This document shows positions 26,231-33,511 of a DNA stretch of 33,511 nucleotides, in pieces. The position numbers and the translations under genes are program-made. The notes below the pieces were generated by a model. That model ran no database searches. It was not told the origin of the DNA and was given only the letters and a program-made list of their open reading frames with translations. The stretch comes from Acidobacteriota bacterium (lineage in GTDB: Bacteria > Acidobacteriota > Vicinamibacteria > Vicinamibacterales > UBA8438). Position 1 is the first letter of the stretch. The number at the start of each line of letters is the position of its first letter. The stretch lies in contig JAPOVI010000087.1 in the NCBI GenBank assembly GCA_026708265.1, forward strand, positions 1-33,511, written 5' to 3'.

Positions 26231-26547
26231 CAGACGACCTTCGCGGCTCGCTCGACCTGGTGATCCTGAAGACGCTCTCGCTGGCTCCGATGCACGGTTG
26301 GGGCATTGGCCAGCGGATCCGGCAGATGTCCTCGGGGGTGCTGGACATCAACCAGGGCTCGCTGTACCCGGCCCTCCAGCGCCTCGAGAAGCAGGGGCTG
26401 ATCGGCAGCGACTGGGGAACGACCGACAACAACCGGCGGGCGCGCTACTACCGGCTGACGCCGTCGGGCCGGCGAGCGCTCGGCGACGAGATCGATAGCT
26501 GGCAGCGCTTCGCCGAAGGCCTCGGCGCGGTGTTGCGGAGCACGTGA
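26218..26547 (+). CDS. PadR-family transcriptional regulator 2
   Basis: This 109-residue winged-helix regulator has the PadR signature: GSLDLVILKTLSLAPMHGWGIGQRIRQMS, then INQGSLYPALQRLEKQGLI (recognition helix), the wing YYRLTPSGRRAL, and a C-terminal dimerisation helix. In Acidobacteria such genes sit directly before ADOP permeases and are thought to repress them. The ATG at 26218 is inside the right arm of a large inverted repeat, with no ribosome site upstream; translation may be leaderless or tightly controlled by the structure. It overlaps the next gene (TGATG). It is the best candidate regulator for its own promoter and, because of the similar boxes, for ADOP 1. Confidence 0.9.
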   Translation: MSRGPDDLRGSLDLVILKTLSLAPMHGWGIGQRIRQMSSGVLDINQGSLYPALQRLEKQGLIGSDWGTTDNNRRARYYRLTPSGRRALGDEIDSWQRFAEGLGAVLRST

Positions 26548-29234
26548 TGCGGTGGGTAGACGCCGCCCGCGCCCCTGTCCGCCGTCTGCTGTTCGGTGGA
26601 GAGGTCGAGCAGCGGATGGACGAGGAGTTCCGCTTCCATCTCGACATGGAAGCGGCGCGCCTGGTGCGCGAGGCAGGAGTCGATCCGCGGGAAGCGCGGC
26701 GACGGGCGCGCGCCGCCTTCGGCGGCGTCGAAGCACAGAAGGACGCGGTGCGCGACATCCGCGGCGGCTGGGTCTGGCTCCAGCTCGGAGTCGGTCGCGA
26801 CATCCGCGACGGCATGCGGTCCCTCGCCAGGCGTCCGGCCTTCACGGCGGTTGCCATTCTCTCGCTGGCGCTCGGCATCGGGGCCAACACCGCCATCTTC
26901 AGCCTCGTGAACGCCGTGATCCTTCGCGATTCGCCGATCGAGCGGCCGGAAGAGGTGGTCAACGTCTACCTGCACCAGGCAGCGTTCGAGTTCGGCTCGT
27001 TGTCGTACCCCGACTTCGAGGATGTCCGCGACGGCACCGCCGAGGTGTTCAGCGACATCGCGGCCTCCCATTTCGTGCCGTTGACGATAGACCGCGGGGA
27101 GGGTGGCGTCGGCCTGGCGCCGGCGGAGGCGGTCACCGGCAGCTACTTCCCGATGCTGGGAATCGAGGCGGCGGTCGGACGCACCCTGCTGCCGAGCGAT
27201 GACGTCTCGCGCGGCGGACACCCGGTCGTGATGCTCGACTATCGCTACTGGCAAAGCGCGTTCGCCGGCGACCCGGACGTCGTGGGACACGAGATGCGCG
27301 TCGGCGGCCGCGCGTACACGGTGATCGGGGTGGGACCGCCCGACTTCCCGGGCACCGTCCGCGGCCTTGTGCCGACGTTCTACGTTTCGTACATGATGGC
27401 CGAGGAGCTGAACGGATCCCCCCTGTTCGACAATCGGGGCCAGAGCTCGCTCTTCGTCAAGGCGCGTCTCCGGCCGGGCGTCACCCTGCCCCAGGCCGAA
27501 GCCGCCGTCGGGGCCGTAGCCGCGCAGCTCACCCGGGACCGCATGGAGAACTGGGACCCGGCCGGGCAGTTTGCGCTCCTCCCGCTCACCGACGTGCTGC
27601 TCTTCCCGCCGCTGGACGGCTACGTCCGGGGGGCGGCGTGGCTGTTGATGGTGGTCGTCGGCCTGGTGCTGTTGCTGGCGTGCACCAACCTCGCCAGCTT
27701 CCTGCTCGCGCGCGCCCTCGACCGGCGCAAGGAGGTTGCGGTGCGCCTGGCGTTGGGCGCGTCGCGCGCGTCGCTCGTGCGGCGTCTCCTGACCGAGACG
27801 ACGCTGCTGAGCCTGCTGGCCGGGGGCGCCGGGGTCGGGCTGGCGGTCTGGCTGCTCGACCTGCTGGTGACCGCGGATCTCCCGCTGCCGGCGCCGGTCA
27901 CGCTGGATCTCCGTCCCGACGGCAACGTCCTCGGGTTCACGCTCGGCGTCTCCGTCGTGGCCGGCGCCCTGCTCGGTCTGGTGCCGGCTCTGCAGAGCAC
28001 GCGGCCGGACGTGGCCGGCGCCCTCCGAAGCGAGAGCGCCGGGGGCGGCCAACCCGGACAGGTCCGCTGGCGCAACGCGCTGGTCGTCACGCAACTCGCG
28101 ATCTCGCTGGTGCTGCTCGTCGGCGCCGGCCTGTTCCTCCGCAGCTTCCAGCAGGCGCAATCGGTCGACCCGGGCTTCGGCCGTGAGCCCGCCGCCCTGC
28201 TGACGTTCATGGCGCCGGCGACCCGGTTCACGCCCGACGAGGCGCGTGTGTACACGCGGCGCCTCCTGGGTCGCTTCCGCGCGCTCCCCGGCGTGGAGGC
28301 GGTGGGCGCCATCAGCAACCTGCACCTGAACCCGCTCAGCCAGCGTTCGAGCGACTTCAACGTCGACGGCTTCGAGCCGCCGACGGACCACGGTGCCTTC
28401 ATCGCGGACCGGGTCGAGGTCGAGCCGGGGTTCTTCGAGGCGGCAGGCATCGAGATCGTCCGCGGGCGCAACTTCCACGACGCCGATCGGCCGGACACCC
28501 AGCCCGTGGTCATCGTCAGTGAAGCGATGGCCCGGCGCTTCTGGACGGACGGCGACGCGGTCGGGCGGCTCGTCCGGCGGCCCGGCGACACTGCCCCGTG
28601 GCTCGTCGTCGGGGTAGCGAGCGACGCGAACGTGAGGACACTCGGCGAGCCTCCCCGCAACCTGGTCTATCTCCCGTACTCGCAGCGGTTCACGCCGGCT
28701 CTGACGGTCGTGGCGAGGACGTCCGTCGACCCGGAGCGGACGGCGCTCGCCCTGCTGGCCGCCGGTCGAGAGCTGGATCCCGACCTGAGGGTCCTCGAGA
28801 CGAAGACGATGGACCGCCACCTGGCCTTGATGCGGCTGCCCCAGCGGCTCTCCGCCGTCGTCCTGTCCGCGTTCGGAGTGCTGGCGCTGGCGCTCGCCGC
28901 GGTCGGCCTCTACGGGGTGGTCAGCTACGGCGTCGCCCGGCGGACGCGCGAGATCGGCATCCGGAAGGCCCTCGGCGCCGACGGCGCCCGCGTCGTGCGG
29001 CTGCTCGTCGCGGGCGGCCTCAAGCTGGTGGTCCTCGGCGGCGCGCTCGGGCTGGCGCTCGCCTTCGTGGCGACCCGCCTGCTGGGCGGGCTGCTGTTCG
29101 AGGTCGACGCGCTCGACCCGCTGACCTTCGTCGGCGTGCCGCTGGTCCTCGGCGCCGCGGCCGTCCTGGCCGCCTGGCTGCCGGCCCGGCGCGCCAGCCG
29201 GGTCAGTCCCATGGTGGCGCTCCGGGACGACTGA
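26547..29234 (+). CDS. ADOP-type ABC permease 2
   Basis: This 895-residue ADOP-family permease has the N-terminal cytosolic region with VEQRMDEEFRFHLDME and EARRRARAAFGG, and a first helix VAILSLALGIGANTAIFSLV (about 107-126). A MacB_PCD-like periplasmic domain follows, then FtsX unit one (DRRKEVAVRLALGASRASLV), a second periplasmic domain, and FtsX unit two (RTREIGIRKALGADGARVV) ending RASRVSPMVALRDD. About eight membrane helices are seen. The ATG at 26547 overlaps the PadR stop by one base and has GGAG 7 bp upstream; a GTG at 26544 is an alternative. It is co-transcribed with PadR 2. No ATPase gene is nearby, so it must work with one elsewhere or act otherwise. Confidence 0.92.
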   Translation: MRWVDAARAPVRRLLFGGEVEQRMDEEFRFHLDMEAARLVREAGVDPREARRRARAAFGGVEAQKDAVRDIRGGWVWLQLGVGRDIRDGMRSLARRPAFTAVAILSLALGIGANTAIFSLVNAVILRDSPIERPEEVVNVYLHQAAFEFGSLSYPDFEDVRDGTAEVFSDIAASHFVPLTIDRGEGGVGLAPAEAVTGSYFPMLGIEAAVGRTLLPSDDVSRGGHPVVMLDYRYWQSAFAGDPDVVGHEMRVGGRAYTVIGVGPPDFPGTVRGLVPTFYVSYMMAEELNGSPLFDNRGQSSLFVKARLRPGVTLPQAEAAVGAVAAQLTRDRMENWDPAGQFALLPLTDVLLFPPLDGYVRGAAWLLMVVVGLVLLLACTNLASFLLARALDRRKEVAVRLALGASRASLVRRLLTETTLLSLLAGGAGVGLAVWLLDLLVTADLPLPAPVTLDLRPDGNVLGFTLGVSVVAGALLGLVPALQSTRPDVAGALRSESAGGGQPGQVRWRNALVVTQLAISLVLLVGAGLFLRSFQQAQSVDPGFGREPAALLTFMAPATRFTPDEARVYTRRLLGRFRALPGVEAVGAISNLHLNPLSQRSSDFNVDGFEPPTDHGAFIADRVEVEPGFFEAAGIEIVRGRNFHDADRPDTQPVVIVSEAMARRFWTDGDAVGRLVRRPGDTAPWLVVGVASDANVRTLGEPPRNLVYLPYSQRFTPALTVVARTSVDPERTALALLAAGRELDPDLRVLETKTMDRHLALMRLPQRLSAVVLSAFGVLALALAAVGLYGVVSYGVARRTREIGIRKALGADGARVVRLLVAGGLKLVVLGGALGLALAFVATRLLGGLLFEVDALDPLTFVGVPLVLGAAAVLAAWLPARRASRVSPMVALRDD

Positions 29235-29299
29235 GTGCCGGCGGCCCGAGCGCCGCGCGGCCCGGCGGCCTGTTCAAGTCGAGGCCGGGTCCCGGCGCG

Positions 29300-29328
29300 T
29301 TGACGCCCGCAGTGGCGTCGAGTACGTT
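29300..29328 (+). promoter_or_regulatory. Possible promoter of the TIR gene
   Basis: TTGACG (29300-29305), a 17-bp spacer and TACGTT (29323-29328) resemble a sigma70 promoter. Transcription from it would start near 29335 and leave only about 8 nt before the ATG at 29343, so the GAGGG at 29329-29333 would not be transcribed. Either the mRNA is nearly leaderless or the real promoter lies upstream. Confidence 0.3.
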
Positions 29329-29342
29329 GAGGGTTGATTCCG

Positions 29343-29753
29343 ATGCAGGTCTTCGTCAGCCACTCCCACTCGGACTCGCCGCTGGCCGCCCGGGTGTCCA
29401 GGGCGCTCCGGAAGGCCGGGCTGCAGGTGTGGGATCCGGAAGTCCACCTCTTCCTCGGCGACAACTGGCCGGCCGAGGTGGGCCGCGCGCTCGAAGAGTC
29501 CGACGCCATGGTCGTGCTCTTGACGCCCAACTCGATCAGCTCGCCGCACGTCAAGGCCGAGATGATGTACGCGCTGGGTTCGAAGAGCTACAGAAACCGA
29601 CTGATTCCCGTCGCAGTCGGTGGTCGGGAGCAGCTTCCGAAGGGGGAGATTCCCTGGATCGTCCGAAAGCTGCACTGGGTGGATCTGCCGGACCCGGAGA
29701 GCGCCGATCCCGAGGTCAAGCCCATCGCCGCGGCGCTCCTCGGCCAAGCCTGA
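29343..29753 (+). CDS. TIR-domain protein (single domain)
   Basis: This 136-residue protein is almost entirely one TIR domain: MQVFVSHSHSDSPLAARV (strand A and helix), RKAGLQVWDPEVHLFLGDNW (BB-loop region), SDAMVVLLTPNSISSPHV, then KAEMMYAL with Glu73 at the position of the catalytic Glu of TIR NADases. Bacterial TIR proteins can cleave NAD+ or make cyclic ADP-ribose signals in defence, but single-domain TIR proteins of unknown role also occur. The ATG at 29343 follows GAGGG with 9-bp spacing. It lies 108 bp after ADOP 2, with a damaged second TIR gene 22 bp downstream. No effector or sensor partner is visible. Confidence 0.82.
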   Translation: MQVFVSHSHSDSPLAARVSRALRKAGLQVWDPEVHLFLGDNWPAEVGRALEESDAMVVLLTPNSISSPHVKAEMMYALGSKSYRNRLIPVAVGGREQLPKGEIPWIVRKLHWVDLPDPESADPEVKPIAAALLGQA

Positions 29754-29775
29754 GCCCCGTAGGCGGCGAGCCCAA

Positions 29776-30104
29776 GTGCCGACCGAGGTTTTCGTTTCGC
29801 ATTCGACATCCAGGGCGCCCAGCAGTGGCACGACGAGATCGGCAGAGCGCTGCAGCGCTGCGATTGGTTCATCGTCGTTCTCTCCCCGGACGCTGTGGCC
29901 TCCATGTGGGTGAAGAGAGAACTCATGTACGCCCTTCGGCAGGACCGGTTCGAGGGGCGCATCGCGCCGCTGATGCATCGAGCGAGTGACTACGACCCGT
30001 TGTCCTGGACCCTGGCTCAGTTGCAGATGATCGATTTCACCCGCAGTTTCGACGACGGATGCCGCGATCTGCTTCGAATCTGGGACGTGCCATACACCCC
30101 GTAG
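29776..30104 (+). pseudogene. Second TIR-domain gene, disrupted by internal deletion and frameshift
   Basis: The GTG at 29776 begins PTEVFVSHS, the classic TIR opening, but the frame then leaves the family. Two bases out of register, the rest of a TIR protein follows: IQGAQQWHDEIGRALQRCD, FIVVLSPDAVASMWVKRELMYAL (including the catalytic-position Glu in KREL) and SWTLAQLQMIDFTRSFDDGCRDLL. About 30 residues between SHS and GAQQW, covering helix A and strand B, are missing. The break is near 29803-29810. The ATG at 29895 could only make a 69-residue C-terminal piece. It is a related but not close second TIR gene in tandem with the intact one. Confidence 0.72.
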
Positions 30105-30200
30105 GCTGAGATCGAGGCAGCGCAAGCGTCCGGAACCCCAGCCCGGGATACCGACGAAACGGCCGGCCCCCGACCAGGTAGGTCATCGGCGACGCCTTCC
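30105..30200 (-). pseudogene. Possible C-terminal relic of a PQQ dehydrogenase
   Basis: On the minus strand, SPMTYLVGGRP (about 30195-30163) matches the near-invariant C-terminal motif of the two PQQ dehydrogenases in this window (SPMTYLAGG and TPMTYLHEG). The DNA there is nearly identical to 11180-11200. After a one-base shift the frame continues FVGIPGWGSG, plausible for the final propeller strand. Nothing upstream is recognisable. The relic is short and the call tentative. Confidence 0.35.
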
Positions 30201-30370
30201 GGTCCTGGTCGACCCTTCTCGAGGGCGCTCGAAGGGCGGCGCAATGCGCGTCCTGTACAGCGAGGGCACTGGAGACGTTCAGGGTACCCGGGCGTACCGG
30301 CCTTCCGCTCGTTCCGGTCGGGCAACACTTGGGTGCTGCGAGACGGCGAAGGGGCGGTTGCCTTGATCTT
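30201..30370. other. Intergenic region without a recognisable gene
   Basis: I see no coding sequence in this stretch between the PQQ dehydrogenase relic and the PadR 3 operator. It probably includes upstream promoter sequence; TTGATC at 30363-30368 is a possible -35 box, with TACGTG at 30386-30391 as a weak -10. Confidence 0.5.
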
Positions 30371-30394
30371 CTACACGTGATCAGGTACGTGTAG
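30371..30394. promoter_or_regulatory. Operator of PadR-ADOP module 3, CTACACGT-N8-ACGTGTAG
   Basis: This perfect inverted repeat with 8-bp arms and an 8-bp spacer ends 19 bp before the PadR ATG and overlaps the probable promoter. The arm sequence is quite unlike the TCCTAT/TCCTCT boxes of modules 1 and 2, so PadR 3 probably has a different DNA specificity. The operator role is inferred from position and symmetry. Confidence 0.65.
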
Positions 30395-30413
30395 GAGACA
30401 GAGGTATCGAGCG

Positions 30414-30761
30414 ATGACCGCACCCCGGATCGAACTGCCGCAGGGGACCCTGGATCTGCTCGTGCTGCGGGTGGCCGCCGCCGGCCCCATCCACGGCTAC
30501 GGCATCGCGCAGCGAATCCGGCAGATATCCGGCGACGTGCTCCAGGCGCCGCAGGGCTCGCTCTATCCCGCCCTCCACCGCCTGGAGAAGCGGAGGCTCC
30601 TCGTCGCGGAGTGGCGTCCGTCCGACACGGGACGGGAAGCGAAGTTCTACCGCCTGACCCCCAGGGGCCGGGCGCAACTGCAGGAGCAGGTCGAGAGCTG
30701 GACCCGGCTCGCGGAGGCCGTGGGGCTGATTCTCCGGACCGCGGGCGGAGACGCCGGATGA
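30414..30761 (+). CDS. PadR-family transcriptional regulator 3
   Basis: This 115-residue winged-helix protein has the PadR motifs GTLDLLVLRVAAAGPIHGYGIAQRIRQIS, PQGSLYPALHRLEKRRLL (recognition helix) and the wing FYRLTPRGRAQL, followed by a C-terminal dimer helix. It resembles PadR 2 over the whole length but differs in the recognition helix region (VLQAPQG versus VLDINQG), in line with the different operator. The ATG at 30414 has GAGG 9 bp upstream. The stop overlaps the ADOP 3 start (ATGA), so the two genes are translationally coupled. It is the probable repressor of its own operon through the palindrome at 30371-30394. Confidence 0.92.
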   Translation: MTAPRIELPQGTLDLLVLRVAAAGPIHGYGIAQRIRQISGDVLQAPQGSLYPALHRLEKRRLLVAEWRPSDTGREAKFYRLTPRGRAQLQEQVESWTRLAEAVGLILRTAGGDAG

Positions 30762-33484
30762 GCTGGTGGACCCGCCGCCGGGAGGGCCTCGAGGACGATC
30801 TCGACAAGGAGATGCGGTTTCACCTCGATGCCTACACCGACGACCTGATCCGCTCCGGGCTGCCCCGGCCGGAAGCGCTGCGGCGGGCCCGGGTGCAGTT
30901 CGGCAGCGTCGAGGGCGCGAAGGACGCCTGCCGGCGCGAGCGCAACCTGCGGCCCATCGAGGAACTGGAGCAGGCGATGACCAACGTCCGACTGGCGCTG
31001 CGCATGCTCGTCAAGACCCCCGTGGTCACGAGCGTGGCGGTCGTGTCGCTGGCCCTCGGCATCGGGTCGAATGCCGCGATCTTCTCGCTCTACAGCCAGT
31101 TCCTGCTGCGCCCGCTGCCGGTCGTCGAGCCCGAGCGCCTCGTGAATCTGGAGGCCCCCGGGCCGAAGCCGGGCTCGGACAGTTGCACGGGCCAGGGCGG
31201 CTGCGACGAGGTGTTCAGCTACCCGATGTTCCGCGACCTGCAGCGGGAGCAGACCGTGTTCACGGACCTCGTGGCGCACCGCGGCTTCGGCGCGAGCGTC
31301 GCCCACGAGGGGCGCACCATCGACATCGTCCAAGGCATGCAGGTCTCCGGCTCGTACTTCCCGACGCTGGGCCTCGTGCCGGCGCTGGGGCGCCTGTTCG
31401 GCCCGGAAGTCGACGAGCCGATCGGCGGGCATCCCGTCGCCGTGCTGAGCCACGCCTTCTGGCAGACCCAACTGGGCGGGGCGGGCGACGTGGTCGGCGA
31501 CGTGTTGCTGGTCAACGGGGAGCCGCTGACCATCGTCGGGGTGACTCCGGCCGGTTTCAGCGGGACGGCGTTCAACATGCCGTCCATGGTGTTCGTGCCG
31601 CTCACGATGCATGCGAGGCTGGGCGGCGGCTTCGGCGAGGGCCGCTTCGAGGACCGCCGGAACTACTGGCTCTACCTGTTCGCCCGCCGGAAGCCGGACG
31701 TCTCCCTCGAGCAGGCCCGCGCGGCGATGACGCCCCTGTACCGGAGCATCCTGACCGACGTGGAGGCGCCGCTCCAGACGGACATGAGCGAGGAGATGCG
31801 GGCGCGGTTCCTCGCCAAGCCGTTGCCCATCGTGGACGGATGGCGCGGACAGAGCGGCGCGCACGAGAGCTTCGCCCTGCCGCTGATCCTCCTCCTCGGC
31901 ATCACGGGCGTGGTTCTGCTCATCGCGTGCGCGAACATCGCCAACCTGCTGCTGGCGCGCTCGGCCGCTCGCGCCTCCGAGATGGCGGTGCGGCTCTCGC
32001 TCGGCGCGACGCGGCGGCAGCTCGTAACGCAACTGCTGACCGAGTCGTGCCTCCTGGCCACGCTCGGCGGCGTGGCCGGGCTGCTCGCGGCGCCGTGGAC
32101 GCTGCGCTTCATCGCCGCGCTGCTGCCGCCCCGGGTGGCGGAGGTCCTGCAGTTGACGCTGGACCCCTACGCGCTTCCGTTCACCGCGGCGGTCGCTCTC
32201 GCGACCGGCCTGCTCTTCGGGATCTTCCCGGCCTTCCACGGAACGCGGGGGGCGCTGGTCACCGCCCTCAAGCACGACGCCGGCCAGCCGGACGGCGCCC
32301 GTTCGGCGGCCGGCTTCCGGAGCGGGCTGGTCATGGCGCAGTTCGCGCTGGCGGCGATGCTGCTGGTGGTAACCGGGCTCTTCGTCCAGAGCCTGCGCAA
32401 CGTCAGCGGCGCGGACCTCGGCATCCGGACGCACGACGTCGTGACGTTCCGCCTGTGGCCCGGCCTGAACGGCTACGGGGACGAGCAGGCGCGCGCCTTC
32501 TTCGAGCGCCTCGAGGCGGAGATGGCCGCGCAACCCGGCGTGACGGGGGCCACGGCGGCCTCGATCCCGGTGTTCGTCGGAGACAGTTGGGCCATCGACG
32601 TGCGGGTGGAGGGTTTCGAGGCGCCGCCCGACACGGATCGCGAAACGCGGTTCAACCAGGTCGGCACGGACTACTTCCGGACGCTCGGGATCCCGCTGCT
32701 CGCGGGCCGCACGTTCACGGAGGCCGACGTACGGGCGGCGCCCCCGGTGGCGATCGTCAACGAGGCGTTCGCGCGCAAGTTCGCCCTGGGCCGCGGCGCC
32801 GTGGGCCGGCGCCTGGGTCGCGGCGGCCTCGATGCCGAGCTCGACACCGAGATCGTCGGCCTCGTCGCGGACACGCGCTACAACAGCGTCAAGACCCCGG
32901 CCCCGCCGCTCCTCTACGTGCCGTACCGGCAGGCCGACACGGTCGGCTCGCTCGCGTTCTATGCGCGGAGCACCGTGCCCCCGGAGGCTGCGCTCCGCAC
33001 GGTCCGCCCGCTGGTGGCCGCACTGGATCCCAACCTGCCCGTCACCCAACTGATGACGCTCCCCCGGCTGGTGGAGGAAGCCGCGTTCGAGGATCGCGTC
33101 ATCACGCTGCTGTCGGCTGCCTTCGCCGGGCTGGCCACCCTCCTGGCGGCGGTGGGCCTCTACGGGGTGCTGGCCTACACGGTGGCCCTGCGCACACGCG
33201 AGATCGGTCTGCGGATGGCGCTCGGCGCGGGTGCGACGCGCGTGCGGGCGATGGTGCTGGGCCACGTCGCCCGACTGACGCTCGTCGCGGGCGCGGTCGG
33301 GCTGGCGGCCGCGTTCGGTGTCGGCCGGCTGGCCCGGTCGCTCCTCTACGAGATCGAGGGGCTGACGCCCGCGCCCGTCGCCGTCTCCGTGCTGACCCTG
33401 GCCGCCGTCGCGCTGGCCGCCGGATTCGTCCCGGCGCGGCGGGCGTCCCGCATCGACCCGATGGCGGCGCTCCGCCAGGAGTAG
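30758..33484 (+). CDS. ADOP-type ABC permease 3
   Basis: This 908-residue ADOP-family permease has the N-terminal cytosolic region EDDLDKEMRFHLDAYTDDLI with EALRRARVQFGS, and a first membrane helix (VAVVSLALGIGSNAAIFSLY). A MacB_PCD-like periplasmic domain follows, with a possible disulfide pair (SCTGQGGCDE), then FtsX unit one (RASEMAVRLSLGATRRQLVTQ), a second periplasmic domain and FtsX unit two (RTREIGLRMALGAGATRVR), ending RASRIDPMAALRQE. The ATG at 30758 overlaps the PadR stop by ATGA, with GGAG upstream; longer in-frame starts inside the PadR gene have no homology. The complete gene ends 27 bp before the window edge. No ATPase partner is visible. Confidence 0.92.
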   Translation: MSWWTRRREGLEDDLDKEMRFHLDAYTDDLIRSGLPRPEALRRARVQFGSVEGAKDACRRERNLRPIEELEQAMTNVRLALRMLVKTPVVTSVAVVSLALGIGSNAAIFSLYSQFLLRPLPVVEPERLVNLEAPGPKPGSDSCTGQGGCDEVFSYPMFRDLQREQTVFTDLVAHRGFGASVAHEGRTIDIVQGMQVSGSYFPTLGLVPALGRLFGPEVDEPIGGHPVAVLSHAFWQTQLGGAGDVVGDVLLVNGEPLTIVGVTPAGFSGTAFNMPSMVFVPLTMHARLGGGFGEGRFEDRRNYWLYLFARRKPDVSLEQARAAMTPLYRSILTDVEAPLQTDMSEEMRARFLAKPLPIVDGWRGQSGAHESFALPLILLLGITGVVLLIACANIANLLLARSAARASEMAVRLSLGATRRQLVTQLLTESCLLATLGGVAGLLAAPWTLRFIAALLPPRVAEVLQLTLDPYALPFTAAVALATGLLFGIFPAFHGTRGALVTALKHDAGQPDGARSAAGFRSGLVMAQFALAAMLLVVTGLFVQSLRNVSGADLGIRTHDVVTFRLWPGLNGYGDEQARAFFERLEAEMAAQPGVTGATAASIPVFVGDSWAIDVRVEGFEAPPDTDRETRFNQVGTDYFRTLGIPLLAGRTFTEADVRAAPPVAIVNEAFARKFALGRGAVGRRLGRGGLDAELDTEIVGLVADTRYNSVKTPAPPLLYVPYRQADTVGSLAFYARSTVPPEAALRTVRPLVAALDPNLPVTQLMTLPRLVEEAAFEDRVITLLSAAFAGLATLLAAVGLYGVLAYTVALRTREIGLRMALGAGATRVRAMVLGHVARLTLVAGAVGLAAAFGVGRLARSLLYEIEGLTPAPVAVSVLTLAAVALAAGFVPARRASRIDPMAALRQE

Positions 33485-33511
33485 CGTCGTGAAGTGCGGC
33501 GGCCCGGTGCC

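Noticed and set aside
29334..29342. TTG start for the TIR gene at 29334
   Set aside because: It leaves no space to the GAGGG ribosome site, while the ATG at 29343 has good spacing and gives the standard TIR N-terminus.
30647..33265. Minus-strand 872-codon frame opposite ADOP 3
   Set aside because: A shadow of the permease gene, with His/Arg/Asp-rich content and no domain.

Overview
The window is very GC-rich, densely coded DNA. It most resembles an acidobacterium of the Vicinamibacteria type. This is inferred from gene content: three very large FtsX/MacB-type 'ADOP' permeases (two directly behind PadR regulators), a DUF1592-cytochrome/DUF1552 pair, and stand-alone PQQ dehydrogenases. No rRNA, intact tRNA or CRISPR array was seen.

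Layout. (1) 40-5825, plus strand: a Gld-type ABC-2 exporter operon. It holds an ATPase, a fused GldF-GldG permease/auxiliary protein with a ~270-residue acidic low-complexity insert, and a DUF4340 protein. (2) 5839-8544, minus: a bifunctional glycoside hydrolase-glycosyltransferase 2 membrane protein. (3) 8893-11094, plus: an accessory patch with an AAA/DUF4143 ATPase behind a short palindrome, a HEPN-MNT (HepT/MntA-like) toxin-antitoxin pair, and a 41-residue membrane peptide. (4) 11100-13160, minus: PQQ dehydrogenase 1. (5) 13439-15002, plus: a hipBA module with a clear promoter and two identical 14-bp palindromic operators. (6) 15044-18354, minus: a DUF1592-type cytochrome and a DUF1552 protein, divergent from PQQ dehydrogenase 2 (18532-20553, plus). 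Together these look like a periplasmic oxidative module. (7) 20698-23159: a small lipoprotein on top of a truncated AAA ATPase, then a DUF1445 hydro-lyase family gene and an MmcQ/YjbR-like gene. (8) 23168-33484: ADOP permease 1 (minus) with no PadR gene of its own, a C-terminal relic of a further ADOP gene, PadR-ADOP module 2, an intact TIR gene followed by a broken TIR gene, a probable PQQ dehydrogenase relic, and PadR-ADOP module 3.

The most informative non-coding signals are around the ADOP genes. The ADOP 1 promoter (TTGACA, 17 bp, TATCCT) lies under two TCCTAT-N9-ATAGGA operators whose centres are 30 bp apart. The PadR 2 start codon lies inside a perfect inverted repeat with 23-bp arms. 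That repeat is built from two related TCCTCT-N8-AGAGGA boxes and begins exactly where the ADOP relic ends. ADOP 1 and PadR 2 may therefore share a regulator. Module 3 has an unrelated CTACACGT-N8-ACGTGTAG site. All functions are read from sequence motifs and family knowledge; no database search was possible.
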